In this document: positions 48,937-62,079 of the stretch, piece after piece
Layout: every line of letters begins with the position of its first letter
How positions within the stretch are numbered: the stretch's first letter is position 1
Source of the DNA: Pantoea sp. 1.19
GTDB taxonomy: Bacteria; Pseudomonadota; Gammaproteobacteria; Enterobacterales; Enterobacteriaceae
DNA: 64,000 nucleotides
Assembly: GCF_001922585.1 (NCBI RefSeq)
Contig: NZ_MRBS01000003.1
Location: 1 to 64,000 of the forward strand
Direction of reading: 5' to 3'
Made by a program: the position numbers and the translations under genes
Notes under the pieces: generated by a model
The model's database searches: none
What the model saw: the letters and a program-made list of their open reading frames with translations, nothing else
What the model was told of the DNA's origin: nothing

Positions 48937-49027
48937 ACCGGTTACTCCTCTTTTCGCAGTGTACGCAGTGACCTGACGCGTCAAGACGACAGTAAAACCC
49001 GTGTTTGTTCACAGCTAAGCGCAACTT

Positions 49028-49339
49028 TTACCCCATGACAAGCCCTTCAGGGGGGCATTTCTGTAACCAGCGCTCCCAGGGCTGCACCTCGACCTGCACT
49101 TCGCGGTGCAGCGCTGATTCAGCCAGTCCGGCGGCGTGGCTGCGTAGCGTCTCCGCATCCTGTCCGCTGGTGATACCAAAGCTGTTCGTACCCAGCTCCC
49201 AGGTTTTACCGTCGTCGTCGGTCATTCGCGTGCTGTAGTGGGCCAGCGTGAAGACGCTGGTCAGGTTATTCAGGTCATTCAGATTACCGCCTTCATAGCG
49301 CAGTGTTACCACATAACGGGCGATGTTTTCCTCACTCAT
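49028..49339 (-). CDS. ydiZ: Conserved protein YdiZ
   Basis: A 103-residue protein of unknown function found beside pfkB/yniA in Enterobacterales (E. coli YdiZ 96). Conserved-looking parts are RYVVTLRYEGGNLNDLNNLT and SFGITSGQDAETLRSHAAGL. There is no signal peptide or membrane helix, so it is probably cytoplasmic. It is divergent from ydiY. Confidence 0.85.
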   Translation of the reverse strand: MSEENIARYVVTLRYEGGNLNDLNNLTSVFTLAHYSTRMTDDDGKTWELGTNSFGITSGQDAETLRSHAAGLAESALHREVQVEVQPWERWLQKCPPEGLVMG

Positions 49340-49629
49340 GATTTACCTCGTTGTTTTTTCATCCCTGTTAGCATAGTCAAAAAAGTAACGTTTACAGGTT
49401 AATGATGCTGTGCAAAAAATTATCAGCGCGGTGTGATGTAATTCACGTTACGACTCTCTATAATGCGCCGCGGTAATCGGTTCAGTCCACCCTGAGGGCG
49501 GCACCGGCCATGTTGGTAGTAACATAAAGTGTTAAATTTCACGACGGCGCTTGCCCTGCATGGTCTTGATTCCAAGAAGGTTCTCTTTCAGACTCACCCC
49601 TTTGAAACTGTTGCTAAGGCCACAATGTA

Positions 49630-50385
49630 ATGAAAGCGCAATACAAGTTCCCCGCTCTGCTTCTGCTCTCTGCTTCCGTGTTCAGTTCGATGGCGCTGGC
49701 AGATAACAATGTGTTTACCGTCATGGACGATCCGTCCACGGCCAAAAAACCATTTGAAGGTAATGCCGCCGCCGGTTACATGGCGCAGTCAGGTAACACA
49801 AAAAGCTCATCGGCCACCGCTAACCTGAACGCGACCTGGTATCAATCCCAGATGGCGTACAGCCTGTGGGGCAGCGCGGCGAACACCTCATCTAATGATG
49901 AACGTTCTTCAGAGACCTATCAGGTGGGAGGGCGTACCCGTTATAACATGGACGATCGCAACTACCTGTTTGGTCAGGCGAGCTGGCTGAGCGATCGCTT
50001 CAACGGTTACGACGGTCGTACCTATGCCGCGGCCGGTTATGGTCGCCAGATCCTCAACGGACCGGTGCACTCGCTGCGCGTGGAAGCCGGCCCCGGCGTG
50101 CGTTACGATGAATTCCATGAAGGTGGTCATCAGACTCAGGCACTGGGCTACGGTGCGCTGAGCTATCAGTGGCAGCTGACCGATAATACCCGCTTTGTGC
50201 AGGGCGTATCGGTACTGGGCGCGGAAGATACGACCGTCAACTCCGAGACCGGTTTGCAGGTCGGTATTAACGATCGTTTTGCGCTGAAACTGGCTTACAA
50301 CGTGACATACAACACGAAACCACCGGCTTCGGCACCGGACCACACTGATACCCGTACGACCATTTCGCTCTCTTACGCCATGTAA
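49630..50385 (+). CDS. ydiY: Outer-membrane beta-barrel protein YdiY (DUF481 type)
   Basis: 251 residues with a signal peptide (ALLLLSASVFSSMALA) followed by alternating beta-strand sequence typical of the YdiY/DUF481 salt-induced outer-membrane family (GNAAAGYMAQSGNTKSSSAT, YNMDDRNYLFGQASWLSDRF). It ends with the aromatic-rich strand RTTISLSYAM. E. coli YdiY has 252 residues and is acid-inducible; its function is unknown. It is single, directly upstream of the thrS leader. Confidence 0.93.
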   Translation: MKAQYKFPALLLLSASVFSSMALADNNVFTVMDDPSTAKKPFEGNAAAGYMAQSGNTKSSSATANLNATWYQSQMAYSLWGSAANTSSNDERSSETYQVGGRTRYNMDDRNYLFGQASWLSDRFNGYDGRTYAAAGYGRQILNGPVHSLRVEAGPGVRYDEFHEGGHQTQALGYGALSYQWQLTDNTRFVQGVSVLGAEDTTVNSETGLQVGINDRFALKLAYNVTYNTKPPASAPDHTDTRTTISLSYAM

Positions 50386-50469
50386 ACCGGGCGGGCCGTC
50401 GCCGCTGGCGGCGGCCGTTCACTTCCTGAGCCAACGACGCCCGTTTCTTTATCCCTCCGCTATTTATGT

Positions 50470-50639
50470 GTAGACTACCCTCTTCAGGATGCTGCTCCGT
50501 CGGCCCTGAAGTCTGTTTCGGGTTATGAACCTATTCGGCAACAGTGAGCCAAACAGATGCGATAACCCGCGTTTAAATTCACGACTCGCTCTTGTACGTA
50601 GCCTTACGTAGGGGTTACCACTGCAATTAAGGATGTAAC
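50470..50639 (+). promoter_or_regulatory. thrS leader / ThrRS autoregulatory operator
   Basis: The stretch before thrS matches the E. coli layout, in which threonyl-tRNA synthetase binds tRNA-like stem-loops in its own mRNA and blocks ribosome entry. A hairpin-forming segment with GGGTTATGAACCTATTC lies at about 50520. Just before the binding site AAGGATGT comes CTTGTACGTAGCCTTACGTA, which can fold as an anticodon-like arm with a CGU triplet. The boundaries are approximate. Confidence 0.6.
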
Positions 50640-52568
50640 ATGCCAGTAATTACGCTTCCTGATGGAAGCCAGCGTCAGTTTGATCATCCCGTCTCGGTCA
50701 TGGATATCGCTCAGGACATCGGTCCCGGGCTGGCGAAAGCCTGCATTGCCGGACGCGTGAATGGTGACCTGGTCGACGCCGTCGATCCAATCGCTGAAGA
50801 TGCCCACGTGGCGATCATAACCGCCAAAGACGATGCCGGACTGGAGATTATCCGCCACTCCTGTGCGCATTTGCTGGGTCACGCCATCAAGCAGCTGTGG
50901 CCGGATACGCGGATGGCCATTGGCCCGGTTATCGATAACGGCTTCTATTATGATGTCGACATTGACCGTGCGCTGACGCAGGAGGACCTCGAGGTGTTGG
51001 AGAAGCGGATGCACCAGCTGGCCGAGACCAACTATGAGGTCATCAAGAAGAAGGTGAGCTGGCAGGAAGCGCGCGATGCATTTGCCGCGCGCGGTGAAAC
51101 CTATAAAATGGCCATTCTTGACGAGAATATCCGCCGCGATGATCGTCCCGGACTCTATCATCACGAAGAGTACGTGGACATGTGCCGCGGCCCGCACGTG
51201 CCAAACATGCGTTTTTGCCACCACTTTCGATTGCAGAAAATTTCCGGCGCTTACTGGCGCGGTGACAGCAACAATAAGATGCTGCAGCGCATTTACGGAA
51301 CGGCCTGGGCGGATAAGAAGCAGCTGAATGCGTATCTTCAGCGTCTGGAAGAGGCGGCCAAGCGCGATCACCGTAAAATCGGTAAGCAGCTCGATCTCTA
51401 CCATATGCAGGAAGAGGCGCCGGGCATGGTGTTCTGGCATAACGACGGCTGGACCATTTTCCGCGAGCTGGAAGTGTTTGTACGGACCAAGCTGAAAGAG
51501 TACGACTATCAGGAAGTTAAGGGTCCGTTCATGATGGACCGGGTGCTGTGGGAGAAAACCGGGCACTGGGAGAACTATAAAGATGCGATGTTCACCACCT
51601 CTTCAGAGAACCGGGAATACTGCATTAAGCCAATGAACTGTCCCGGGCACGTGCAAATTTTCAACCAGGGGCTAAAATCCTATCGCGACCTGCCGCTGCG
51701 TATGGCAGAGTTTGGCAGCTGTCATCGGAACGAGCCTTCTGGCGCGCTGCACGGGCTGATGCGCGTGCGTGGCTTTACTCAGGACGATGCCCACATTTTC
51801 TGTACGGAAGATCAGGTGCGTGATGAAGTGAACGGCTGCATCCGCATGGTGTATGACATGTACACCACCTTTGGCTTCGAGAAAATCGTGGTGAAACTCT
51901 CCACCCGCCCGGAAAAGCGCATCGGTACCGATGAGGCCTGGGATCGGGCGGAGGCGGACCTGGCCGCGGCGCTGGAAGAGAACAACATCCCGTTTGACTA
52001 CCAGCCGGGAGAGGGCGCCTTTTACGGTCCGAAAATCGAGTTCACGCTGTATGATTGCCTCGATCGTGCCTGGCAGTGTGGCACCGTGCAGCTCGATTTC
52101 TCGCTGCCGAAGCGCCTGGATGCCACCTACGTAGGCGAAAACAATGACCGTCAGACTCCGGTGATGATTCACCGTGCGATCCTCGGTTCTGTTGAGCGCT
52201 TCATCGGCATCCTGACCGAAGAATTTGCCGGTTTCTTCCCAACGTGGTTGGCGCCGGTGCAAGTGGTGGTGATGAATATCACCGATAGCCAGTCCGATTA
52301 CGTCAACGAATTGACGCGAAAATTGCAGAAAGCGGGCATTCGTGTAAAAGCGGACTTGAGAAACGAGAAGATTGGCTTTAAAATCCGCGAGCATACATTA
52401 CGTCGTGTTCCCTACATGCTGGTTTGCGGTGACAAAGAGGTGGAAGCAGGCAAAGTGGCCGTGCGCACCCGCCGCGGTAAAGACCTCGGGAGCATGGACG
52501 TTAATGAACTGATCGCAGCGCTGCAGCAAGAGATTAGCAGCCGCAATCTTCATCAATTGGAGGAATAA
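50640..52568 (+). CDS. thrS: Threonyl-tRNA synthetase
   Basis: Charges tRNA-Thr. 642 residues, as in E. coli. Domains: N-terminal TGS ([20 protein letters not shown]), editing domain ([30 protein letters not shown]), class II catalytic core with motif 2 ([20 protein letters not shown], then [10 protein letters not shown]) and motif 3 ([19 protein letters not shown]), and an anticodon-binding domain. Zn ligands Cys/His lie in [12 protein letters not shown]. The downstream ATT start of infC follows the stop within 3 bases. Confidence 0.99.
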   Translation: MPVITLPDGSQRQFDHPVSVMDIAQDIGPGLAKACIAGRVNGDLVDAVDPIAEDAHVAIITAKDDAGLEIIRHSCAHLLGHAIKQLWPDTRMAIGPVIDNGFYYDVDIDRALTQEDLEVLEKRMHQLAETNYEVIKKKVSWQEARDAFAARGETYKMAILDENIRRDDRPGLYHHEEYVDMCRGPHVPNMRFCHHFRLQKISGAYWRGDSNNKMLQRIYGTAWADKKQLNAYLQRLEEAAKRDHRKIGKQLDLYHMQEEAPGMVFWHNDGWTIFRELEVFVRTKLKEYDYQEVKGPFMMDRVLWEKTGHWENYKDAMFTTSSENREYCIKPMNCPGHVQIFNQGLKSYRDLPLRMAEFGSCHRNEPSGALHGLMRVRGFTQDDAHIFCTEDQVRDEVNGCIRMVYDMYTTFGFEKIVVKLSTRPEKRIGTDEAWDRAEADLAAALEENNIPFDYQPGEGAFYGPKIEFTLYDCLDRAWQCGTVQLDFSLPKRLDATYVGENNDRQTPVMIHRAILGSVERFIGILTEEFAGFFPTWLAPVQVVVMNITDSQSDYVNELTRKLQKAGIRVKADLRNEKIGFKIREHTLRRVPYMLVCGDKEVEAGKVAVRTRRGKDLGSMDVNELIAALQQEISSRNLHQLEE

Positions 52569-53111
<543 letters not shown>

Positions 53112-53187
53112 CGGGCAAACAAGCAGTTGAAGCCGCGCGGTCGCGTGCCGTGCGGTCTTCGACTCGCCCGTTGTTTCGTTTTATTAA

Positions 53188-53409
<222 letters not shown>

Positions 53410-53474
53410 GTTAATTTTTTTCTCCCCGCTGGCTGACGCCTGACGTCAGGTACGGGGTACACTCAGAATGTTGA

Positions 53475-53846
<372 letters not shown>

Positions 53847-53854
53847 GCCGGTTG

Positions 53855-53879
53855 AAAGAGGGAGCGTGCTCCCTCTTTT
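53855..53879 (+). terminator. Terminator after rplT
   Basis: AAAGAGGGAGC pairs with GCTCCCTCTTT, ending in TTTT, 9 bases past the rplT stop. Confidence 0.88.
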
Positions 53880-53909
53880 GCTTTTCAGAGCGCTAACTCC
53901 AGCAAATGA

Positions 53910-53938
53910 TTGACATTTTCGTCGGCTGGCTTTTCAAT
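53910..53938 (+). promoter_or_regulatory. Promoter of pheM-pheST
   Basis: TTGACA (53910-53915), 17-base spacer and TTCAAT (53933-53938), upstream of the pheM leader. The -35 is perfect and the -10 matches at 4 of 6 positions. Confidence 0.65.
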
Positions 53939-53975
53939 AGAGCCCTGACGCCATCGCGATAAGGTAACTGCAAGC

Positions 53976-55144
<1,169 letters not shown>

Positions 55145-55158
55145 GGACGGGATGACCA

Positions 55159-57546
55159 ATGAAGTTCAGTGAATACTGGTTGCGTGAATGGGTGAACCCG
55201 GCCATTGATACCGAGGCGCTCTGCGGACAAATTACCATGGCGGGGCTGGAAGTGGACGGTGTTGAGCCCGTCGCGGGCGCCTTTCACGGCGTGGTGGTCG
55301 GCGAGGTGGTCGAGTGCGGCCAGCACCCCAATGCGGATAAGCTGCGGGTGACCAAAGTGAACGTCGGCGGCGATCGCCTGCTGGATATTGTGTGCGGCGC
55401 GCCAAACTGCCGACAGGGCCTGAAAGTGGCGGTTGCCACCGTCGGTGCGGTGCTGCCGGGCGATTTTAAGATTAAGGCGGCCAAACTGCGCGGTGAGCCG
55501 TCGGAGGGGATGCTCTGCTCCTTTTCTGAGCTCGGCATCAGCGACGATCATGACGGCATCATTGAGCTGCCGCAGGACGCCCCCGTTGGTCGCGATCTGC
55601 GCGACTATCTGACGCTCAATGATAACACGATCGAAATCAGTGTGACGCCAAACCGCGCCGACTGCCTGAGCCTGCTCGGCGTGGCGCGTGATGTGGCGGT
55701 GATCAGCAAGCTGGCGCTCAGTGAACCGACGTTCACCCCGGTCAGTACCACCCTTAGCGACACTTTCCCGATTCGCGTTGCGGCCCCGGAGGCCTGTCCG
55801 CGCTACCTCGGCCGGGTAGTCAAAGGGGTAAACGTCAGCGCGGCCACGCCGCTGTGGATGCGCGAGAAGCTGCGCCGCTGCGGCATTCGCTCCATCGATC
55901 CGGTCGTTGACGTTACCAACTACGTCCTGCTGGAGCTGGGCCAGCCGATGCACGCCTTTGATCTGGACCGCCTGCAGGGCGGCATCGTGGTGCGGATGGC
56001 GGAGGAGGGCGAAACCCTGACGCTGCTGGACGGCAGCGAAGCGAAGCTGACGGCCGATACGCTGGTGATCGCCGACGAACAACAGGCGCTGGCCATGGGC
56101 GGGATTTTTGGCGGCGAACAGTCCGGGGTGAATCCGCAGACGCAAAACGTGCTGCTGGAGTGCGCCTGGTTTGCGCCGCTGGCGATTGCCGGCCGCGCCC
56201 GTCGCTATGGCCTGCACACCGATGCTTCGCACCGCTACGAACGCGGCGTGGATCCACAGCTACAGCATAAAGCAATGGAGCGGGCGACCGCGCTGCTGCT
56301 GGCCATTTGCGGCGGTGAAGCCGGTCCGGTTATGGACGTGACCGATACCGCTGCGCTGCCGACTCCGGCGACCATCACCCTGCATCGCGACAAGCTGGAT
56401 CGGCTGATTGGTCATGCGATCCCGGATGCTGACGTCAGCGATATCCTGACCCGCCTTGGCTGTCAGCTTACGGTTGGCGAAGGCTGCTGGACGGCGGTGG
56501 CTCCCTCCTGGCGCTTTGATATGGCCATCGAAGAGGACCTGGTAGAGGAGGTGGCACGGGTTTACGGCTACGACAATATTCCCGATGTGCCGGTGCAGGC
56601 CAGTCTGGTCATGACCCGTCATCAGGAGAGCACGCTGTCACTGAAGCGCGTGAAAAATCTGCTGGTAGACAAAGGCTATCAGGAAGCGATCACCTACAGC
56701 TTTGTCGATCCTAAGGTGCAGGCCCTGCTGCATCCGGGTGAAGACTCTCTGCTGCTGCCGAACCCGATTTCCGTTGATATGTCGGCGATGCGCCTGTCGC
56801 TGCTGACCGGACTGCTGAGCGCGGTGGTGTGGAACCAGAACCGTCAGCAGAGCCGCGTGCGTCTGTTTGAGAGCGGCCTGCGCTTTGTGCCGGATACTCA
56901 GGCCGATCTGGGCATTCGTCAGGATCGGATGCTGGCCGGGGTGATCAGCGGCGCGCGGGTTGAAGAGCACTGGGATCTGGCGCGCGAAACGGTTGACTTC
57001 TATGATCTGAAAGGAGATTTGGAGTCGGTGCTGGAGCTGACCGGTAAGCTGGACGCGATCGCCTTTCGGGCGCAGGCGCACCCGGCCCTGCATCCGGGCC
57101 AGAGCGCGGCGATTTATTTAGCCGAAAAAGTGATTGGTTTCATCGGCGTGGTGCATCCTGAACTGGAGCGTAAACTCTCTCTGAACGGCCGCACCGTGGT
57201 GTTTGAACTTGACTGGGAAAGCCTTGCAAGCCGCGTCCTGCCTGCTGCGCGCGAGATTTCACGCTTCCCGGCGAACCGTCGCGATATCGCTGTGGTGGTA
57301 CCTGAATCGGTGCCCGCCGCAGATATCATAACTGAGATTAAGAAAGTTGGCGTAAATCAGGTAGTTGGCGTAAACTTGTTTGACGTGTACCGCGGTAAGG
57401 GCGTGACAGAGGGCGAAAAGAGCCTCGCGATCAGCCTGATCTTGCAAGATACCAGCCGGACACTCGAAGAAGATGAGATTGCCGCAACCGTCGCCAAATG
57501 CGTTGCGGTGTTAAAAGAGCGATTCCAGGCAACCTTGAGGGATTGA
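55159..57546 (+). CDS. pheT: Phenylalanyl-tRNA synthetase beta subunit
   Basis: 795 residues as in E. coli. Domains in order: tRNA-binding EMAP-like fold ([20 protein letters not shown]), B3/B4 editing domain ([40 protein letters not shown]), B5 ([10 protein letters not shown]), core-like domain ([17 protein letters not shown]), and the C-terminal anticodon-binding fold ([20 protein letters not shown]). It edits Tyr-tRNA-Phe. A long antisense ORF over its 5' half is an artefact. Confidence 0.99.
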   Translation: MKFSEYWLREWVNPAIDTEALCGQITMAGLEVDGVEPVAGAFHGVVVGEVVECGQHPNADKLRVTKVNVGGDRLLDIVCGAPNCRQGLKVAVATVGAVLPGDFKIKAAKLRGEPSEGMLCSFSELGISDDHDGIIELPQDAPVGRDLRDYLTLNDNTIEISVTPNRADCLSLLGVARDVAVISKLALSEPTFTPVSTTLSDTFPIRVAAPEACPRYLGRVVKGVNVSAATPLWMREKLRRCGIRSIDPVVDVTNYVLLELGQPMHAFDLDRLQGGIVVRMAEEGETLTLLDGSEAKLTADTLVIADEQQALAMGGIFGGEQSGVNPQTQNVLLECAWFAPLAIAGRARRYGLHTDASHRYERGVDPQLQHKAMERATALLLAICGGEAGPVMDVTDTAALPTPATITLHRDKLDRLIGHAIPDADVSDILTRLGCQLTVGEGCWTAVAPSWRFDMAIEEDLVEEVARVYGYDNIPDVPVQASLVMTRHQESTLSLKRVKNLLVDKGYQEAITYSFVDPKVQALLHPGEDSLLLPNPISVDMSAMRLSLLTGLLSAVVWNQNRQQSRVRLFESGLRFVPDTQADLGIRQDRMLAGVISGARVEEHWDLARETVDFYDLKGDLESVLELTGKLDAIAFRAQAHPALHPGQSAAIYLAEKVIGFIGVVHPELERKLSLNGRTVVFELDWESLASRVLPAAREISRFPANRRDIAVVVPESVPAADIITEIKKVGVNQVVGVNLFDVYRGKGVTEGEKSLAISLILQDTSRTLEEDEIAATVAKCVAVLKERFQATLRD

Positions 57547-57550
57547 ACCT

Positions 57551-57850
57551 ATGGCGCTTACAAAAGCTGAAATGTCAGAATACCTGTTTGAAAAGCTTGG
57601 GCTTAGCAAGCGGGATGCCAAAGAGCTTGTGGAGTTGTTTTTTGAGGAGATTCGTCGGGCTCTGGAAAATGGCGAGCAGGTTAAATTGTCTGGTTTTGGC
57701 AACTTTGACCTTCGCGACAAAAATCAACGCCCGGGGCGTAACCCCAAAACCGGCGAAGATATTCCCATCACGGCCCGCCGTGTGGTGACGTTCCGTCCGG
57801 GGCAGAAGTTGAAAAGCCGGGTGGAAAACGCCTCTCCGAAGAGCGAATAA
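57551..57850 (+). CDS. ihfA: Integration host factor alpha subunit
   Basis: 99 residues as in E. coli: [64 protein letters not shown]-bending HU-family protein; the Pro of [11 protein letters not shown] intercalates DNA. Only 4 bases separate it from pheT, so it is part of the pheST operon, and it is followed by a terminator. IHF is also a likely helper of the sigma-54 ast promoter in this window. Confidence 0.99.
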   Translation: MALTKAEMSEYLFEKLGLSKRDAKELVELFFEEIRRALENGEQVKLSGFGNFDLRDKNQRPGRNPKTGEDIPITARRVVTFRPGQKLKSRVENASPKSE

Positions 57851-57861
57851 TTTCAGCCAGC

Positions 57862-57890
57862 AAAAGGCCCGCGCAGCGGGCCTTTTTTTT
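57862..57890 (+). terminator. Terminator after ihfA
   Basis: GGCCCGC and GCGGGCC pair around a short loop, with eight T residues following. Confidence 0.92.
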
Positions 57891-58176
57891 GCCGTTGGTC
57901 ACGGTTTGCGCCGGGGTAGCGTACCGGCAGGTCGCCGAAGTCCCGCCTTATCAGCAGGCCCGGCGCGATGCGATAACCACCGCCGATCCGCCGGGCTGAT
58001 GGAACGCATAGCCTTGTAGCGGGGGGGGAGGAGCCGCTGGCACAGATCTTATCAGCCGCGGGGAGGGCGGGAGAGCGGACGCGCTGGCCGCGTAATGGCG
58101 CAGGACGCCGCCGCCGCTTTCTTTTTTTTACTCACCCCGTACAATCCTCTCGTTAGCACTTTTTCACCTGACGGGG
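57891..58176. other. Intergenic region before btuC
   Basis: About 285 bases, very GC-rich, with a run of nine G at about 58021. No gene, promoter box or B12 riboswitch features are visible. Confidence 0.4.
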
Positions 58177-59163
58177 ATGCTCTTGATTACGCCACTTCAG
58201 ACTCAGGCCGCGCGGCGGGCGCGCCGCTGGCAATTCGGCCTCTGGCTGCTGCTTATTGTTCTGACCCTGCTGAGCCTGAGTGCGGGCGAGCGCTGGATCT
58301 CACCCGTTCACTGGGGGGAGCGTGATGCATGGCTGTGGGTCGGGCAGCTGCGACTCCCGCGCACGCTGGCGGTGCTGCTGGTGGGGGCGGCGCTGGCGGT
58401 CACCGGCGCGGTGATGCAGGCGCTGTTTGACAATCCGCTGGCGGAACCCGGACTGCTGGGGGTCTCCAGCGGCGCCGGGGTCGGCGTGGTGGCCGGCGTG
58501 CTGCTGCTGCCGACGGCCGGCAGCGGCAGCCTCAGCCTGTTTGCCATCGCCGGTGCGCTGCTGGTGACGGGGATCCTGCTGCGGTTTGCCCGCCGGCATC
58601 TCTCCAGTGCGCGGCTGCTGCTGGCCGGCGTGGCGCTGGGCATGATCGGCAGTGCGCTGATGACCTGGGCGGTCTATTTCAGCAGCAGCCTTGATTTACG
58701 CCAGCTGCTGTACTGGATGATGGGCGGCTTTAGCGGCATCGGCTGGCAATATGCTCCGCTGATGCTGGCGCTGCTGCCGCTGCTTTTCTGGCTACTGGGT
58801 CGCTGGCGGGTGCTGGATCGGCTGGCGCTGGGCGAGCTTGCCGCGCAGCAGCTGGGGCTGCCGCTGGCGCGCTGGCGCAGCCTGCTGGTGCTGGCCACCG
58901 GGGCGGTGGTCGGGATCTGCGTGGCGCTGGCCGGCAGCATCGGTTTTGTTGGGCTGGTGATCCCGCACCTGCTTCGGCTGTGCGGGCTTAGCCAGCACCG
59001 CGCCCTGCTGCCCTGCAGCGCGCTGGCCGGCGCTGCCGGGCTGCTGGCCGCCGATATTTTGGCGCGGCTGCTGCTGAGCGCCGCCGAACTGCCGATTGGC
59101 GTGGTCACCGCCACGCTCGGCGCCCCGCTGTTTATCTGGCTGTTGGTGCGTCAGCACCGCTAG
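58177..59163 (+). CDS. btuC: Vitamin B12 ABC transporter permease BtuC
   Basis: A 328-residue inner-membrane subunit (E. coli 326) with about ten helices of the FecCD/BtuC family. Signatures are [60 protein letters not shown] and [20 protein letters not shown]. It forms BtuC2D2 with BtuD and receives B12 from BtuF. The start at 58177 is the family start region; the binding site (GGGG) is weak. It begins btuC-btuE-btuD, the E. coli order. Confidence 0.96.
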   Translation: MLLITPLQTQAARRARRWQFGLWLLLIVLTLLSLSAGERWISPVHWGERDAWLWVGQLRLPRTLAVLLVGAALAVTGAVMQALFDNPLAEPGLLGVSSGAGVGVVAGVLLLPTAGSGSLSLFAIAGALLVTGILLRFARRHLSSARLLLAGVALGMIGSALMTWAVYFSSSLDLRQLLYWMMGGFSGIGWQYAPLMLALLPLLFWLLGRWRVLDRLALGELAAQQLGLPLARWRSLLVLATGAVVGICVALAGSIGFVGLVIPHLLRLCGLSQHRALLPCSALAGAAGLLAADILARLLLSAAELPIGVVTATLGAPLFIWLLVRQHR

Positions 59164-59194
59164 CCGCCGTTGTTTCACACTGAGGAGTAACCCG

Positions 59195-59737
59195 ATGTCA
59201 TTGTATTCCATCCCCCTGACCACGCTGGCCGGCGAGGCCACCACGCTGGCGCCCTGGCAGGGCAACGTGCTGCTGGTGGTGAACGTGGCCTCACAGTGCG
59301 GCCTGACCCCACAGTATGCGGCGCTGGAAGCGCTGCAGCGGCAGTATCAGGCGCGCGGCTTCAGCGTGCTGGGTTTTCCCTGTAATCAATTCTTGCAGCA
59401 GGAGCCCGGGAGCGCGGAGGAGATTCAGGCGTATTGCCGCACGACCTGGGACGTGACCTTTTCGCTGTTCAGCAAGATCGCAGTGAACGGCCCCGATCGG
59501 CATCCGCTCTACCAGTGGCTGACGGCGGCGGCGCCGCAGGCGGAAGCACCGGCCGGCAGCGCCTTCTATCAGCGTCGGGTGGATAAGGGACAGGCGCCGC
59601 AGGCTCCCGGCGATATTCTGTGGAATTTTGAGAAGTTCCTGATCGGCCGCGATGGCCGCGTGCTGGCGCGCTTTTCCCCGGACATGGCACCGGATGATGC
59701 GGTAGTGCTGCGCCAGCTGGAGCAGGCGCTCGGCTGA
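59195..59737 (+). CDS. btuE: Glutathione peroxidase family protein BtuE
   Basis: 180 residues (E. coli 183). Thiol peroxidase with Cys instead of Sec: NVASQCGLTPQYAALEALQR (peroxidatic Cys), GFPCNQFLQQEPGS (second Cys region) and the Trp in ILWNFEKFLIGRDG. It reduces hydroperoxides with thioredoxin in E. coli and is not needed for B12 transport despite its place. ATG 59195 has TGAGGAG upstream. The stop overlaps the btuD start (TGATG). Confidence 0.96.
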   Translation: MSLYSIPLTTLAGEATTLAPWQGNVLLVVNVASQCGLTPQYAALEALQRQYQARGFSVLGFPCNQFLQQEPGSAEEIQAYCRTTWDVTFSLFSKIAVNGPDRHPLYQWLTAAAPQAEAPAGSAFYQRRVDKGQAPQAPGDILWNFEKFLIGRDGRVLARFSPDMAPDDAVVLRQLEQALG

Positions 59738-60489
59738 TGGTGCTGACGCTGAACCAGGCCGGGTTTCCTCCGCGTTTGCAGCCCATGTCGGCGCAGGTTG
59801 CCGCCGGTGAAATGGTGCATCTGCTGGGCCCCAACGGCGCCGGCAAGAGTACACTGCTGGCTCTGCTCGCCGGCCTGCTGCCCGCGGTAGGCGAGGTGCA
59901 GCTGGCAGGACGCTCGCTAAGCGCCTGGCGACGCCGCGAGCTGGCGGCCAGGCGCGCCTGGCTGCATCAGCAGCAGACCCCGGCGGGACCGCTGCCGGTC
60001 TGGCACTTTTTGGCGCAGCACCTGCCCGGCGCGTGCGGGCCAGAGGCGGAGGTGCGCGTCGCCGAACTGTGTGCGGCGCTGCACCTGCAGGATAAGCTCA
60101 GCCGGCCGGTGGGGCAGCTCTCCGGCGGGGAGTGGCAGCGGGTGCGGTTGGCGGGAGTGCTGCTGCAGTGTGACCCTCAGCTCAATCCGCTGGCGACTCT
60201 GCTGCTGCTGGATGAGCCGCTTACCGGTCTGGATGTTGCCCATCAGCAGGCGGTGGAGGAGTGGCTGGCCGCCCGCCGCCGGGAGGGGCTCAGCATCATC
60301 ATGAGCAGCCATGATTTGAATCACACGCTGCAGCAGGCCGATACGGTCTGGCTGCTGCAGCAGGGGCGGCTGCGGGCGCAGGGCGATCCGACGACGCTGC
60401 TACAGCCGGCGCTGCTGGCCGAGGTGTTTGGCGTGCCGTTTCGCCGGGTGAGCCTGCCTGAGGGCGCGTTTCTGCTGCGCGAACGCTAA
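59737..60489 (+). CDS. btuD: Vitamin B12 ABC transporter ATPase BtuD
   Basis: 250 residues (E. coli 249). Walker A GPNGAGKST (about 31-39), Q-loop region WLHQQQTP, ABC signature QLSGGEWQRVRLAG, Walker B LLLLDEPLTGLD and switch histidine in MSSHDLNHTLQQAD. Drives B12 import with BtuC. It overlaps btuE by 1 base. Confidence 0.97.
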   Translation: MVLTLNQAGFPPRLQPMSAQVAAGEMVHLLGPNGAGKSTLLALLAGLLPAVGEVQLAGRSLSAWRRRELAARRAWLHQQQTPAGPLPVWHFLAQHLPGACGPEAEVRVAELCAALHLQDKLSRPVGQLSGGEWQRVRLAGVLLQCDPQLNPLATLLLLDEPLTGLDVAHQQAVEEWLAARRREGLSIIMSSHDLNHTLQQADTVWLLQQGRLRAQGDPTTLLQPALLAEVFGVPFRRVSLPEGAFLLRER

Positions 60490-60570
60490 TGCGCAGGAAA
60501 ACGTTGCCCGGTCGTCGGGTTTCCCGCTATAAAGACGTGTTGCCTCTTTTTGACCAGACAGGAGCATCGG

Positions 60571-61032
60571 ATGCGTTTTGCGGTCGTACTGTGGGTAGTT
60601 ATATTGGCGGGCTGCAGTAGCCATCGCGCGCCGCCGGTAAACGGGCGTCTTGCCGATTCCATCACCGTGATTGCCGAACTGAACGATCAGCTCAGCGCGT
60701 GGCGCGGCACGCCCTATCGCTACGGTGGGATGAGTCGCGGCGGCGTCGATTGTTCAGGTTTTGTGGCGCTGACGTTCCGCGAGCGCTTTGACCTGCAGCT
60801 GCCGCGATCGACCCGCGCACAGACGGAGCTGGGGACGCGCATCGATAAAGCGGAGCTGCTGCCGGGCGATCTGGTTTTTTTTAAGACCGGCAGCGGTGAA
60901 AACGGGCTGCACGTGGGTATCTACGATACTGATAACCAGTTTATTCACGCGTCGACCAGCCAGGGCGTGATACGATCCTCACTGGATAATGTCTATTGGC
61001 GCAAAGTCTTCTGGCAGGCGCGGCGTATTTAA
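60571..61032 (+). CDS. nlpC: NlpC/P60-family lipoprotein peptidase
   Basis: A 153-residue lipoprotein (E. coli NlpC 154) of the cell-wall peptidase family. Signal and lipobox are VVLWVVILAGC; the catalytic triad is Cys in GGVDCSGFVALTF, His in NGLHVGIYDTD and His in FIHASTSQGV. It is expected to cleave peptide cross-links or stem peptides in the periplasm. ATG 60571 has AGGAGCATCGG before it. It follows btuD as in E. coli. Confidence 0.96.
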   Translation: MRFAVVLWVVILAGCSSHRAPPVNGRLADSITVIAELNDQLSAWRGTPYRYGGMSRGGVDCSGFVALTFRERFDLQLPRSTRAQTELGTRIDKAELLPGDLVFFKTGSGENGLHVGIYDTDNQFIHASTSQGVIRSSLDNVYWRKVFWQARRI

Positions 61033-61261
61033 GCCGGGCGAGGTGCGCCTGCGGCGATGCCCAACCCGCGCACGATTGGCTGCTGCGCGGGCGGGGCGCT
61101 GGCGGATAATATCGGGATAATTGGCTTTTACACAGGATGTGACAGGTTAAAGCTCTGGCTGTAGCGGTTCATGGGATATAATTCGCTTTACAGCCGCCCG
61201 TTTCCTTGTCATATTTCAACGCCTTAGCGAGCGGAGTCGCCATTTTTACCGGCAGATTAAC

Positions 61262-61990
61262 ATGAATAACCATCTGGAAGCCGACTCTCTGAGTCAGGCA
61301 ATCTATTCACCGATGTACCGTTTTAACGGCGAGCTGGCCGCGGTGACGGTCACCACCCCCTTCCAGCATGCGTCCGCTAATGTCCTGTTGCCGCAGGAGA
61401 TGCATAACGCTCAGCTGACGCTGGCGCAGCGCGAACGCCTGCTGCTGGCCCAGCTGCAGGACATTGAGAAGCACCGCGCGTTTTTCACGCAGCATCGGGT
61501 CGAGGCCGGTATTGCGATTGACGCCGTGGTGGCCGACGCGCTACTGACCCATCCGCCGCTGCGCGAGACCCTCGAACGCCTGCCTTTTGTTGCTCTGCTG
61601 ATTCGGGAAGATTTCCCCCATCTCGCCCAGGGGCTGCGTGACCCGCTGCTTCGCCAGCTGAGTGAGGCGTTTATGCTGTGCCTTGAGAACGCCGGGGCCG
61701 GAAAAGCGCCGCCAACCGCCATTTATGATGGGATGTTTCATCGCGTGCGGCTGGATAAGCGTTTTGTGCAGCAAATGATGAAGCGCGGCGCTTTCCGTCC
61801 GTTTATGCAGACCCTGCGCGACAACTTTGCGCCGTTCTGCGATGAGCTGGTGATTCAGGGCATTGATAACGTGACCATGCTGGAGAAGGTGCGCCACCTT
61901 GGCTATCACGCCGTGTCCGGCGATCTGTTTGCTAATGCCACGCCCGACACCCTGAGCGCGCTGACGCGCTGTCCGGACGTCTTTTCCTGA
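61262..61990 (+). CDS. rflP: Degenerate EAL-domain anti-FlhDC factor RflP (YdiV)
   Basis: 242 residues (E. coli YdiV 237). A shortened EAL fold that binds FlhD rather than cutting c-di-GMP. The usual EAL catalytic strand is replaced (YSPMYRFNGELAAVTV), and Asp/Glu metal ligands of active EAL enzymes are missing or changed (LLIREDFPHLAQG; DGMFHRVRLDKRF; ELVIQGIDNVTML). It sits between nlpC and selO, the E. coli position. It probably represses flagellar genes in poor medium. Confidence 0.88.
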   Translation: MNNHLEADSLSQAIYSPMYRFNGELAAVTVTTPFQHASANVLLPQEMHNAQLTLAQRERLLLAQLQDIEKHRAFFTQHRVEAGIAIDAVVADALLTHPPLRETLERLPFVALLIREDFPHLAQGLRDPLLRQLSEAFMLCLENAGAGKAPPTAIYDGMFHRVRLDKRFVQQMMKRGAFRPFMQTLRDNFAPFCDELVIQGIDNVTMLEKVRHLGYHAVSGDLFANATPDTLSALTRCPDVFS

Positions 61991-62079
61991 TCCGCCGGGT
62001 TAGCCATCCCCGCTTTTCCTGTGCCTGACGGCGCTGGGCGGTTACACTGTGGCGAAATGTGCTTAACAGGATAACGGCG

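Noticed and set aside
58095-58325. Small plus-strand ORF before btuC
   Set aside because: It overlaps the btuC 5' end in another frame, has no binding site and a low-complexity start.
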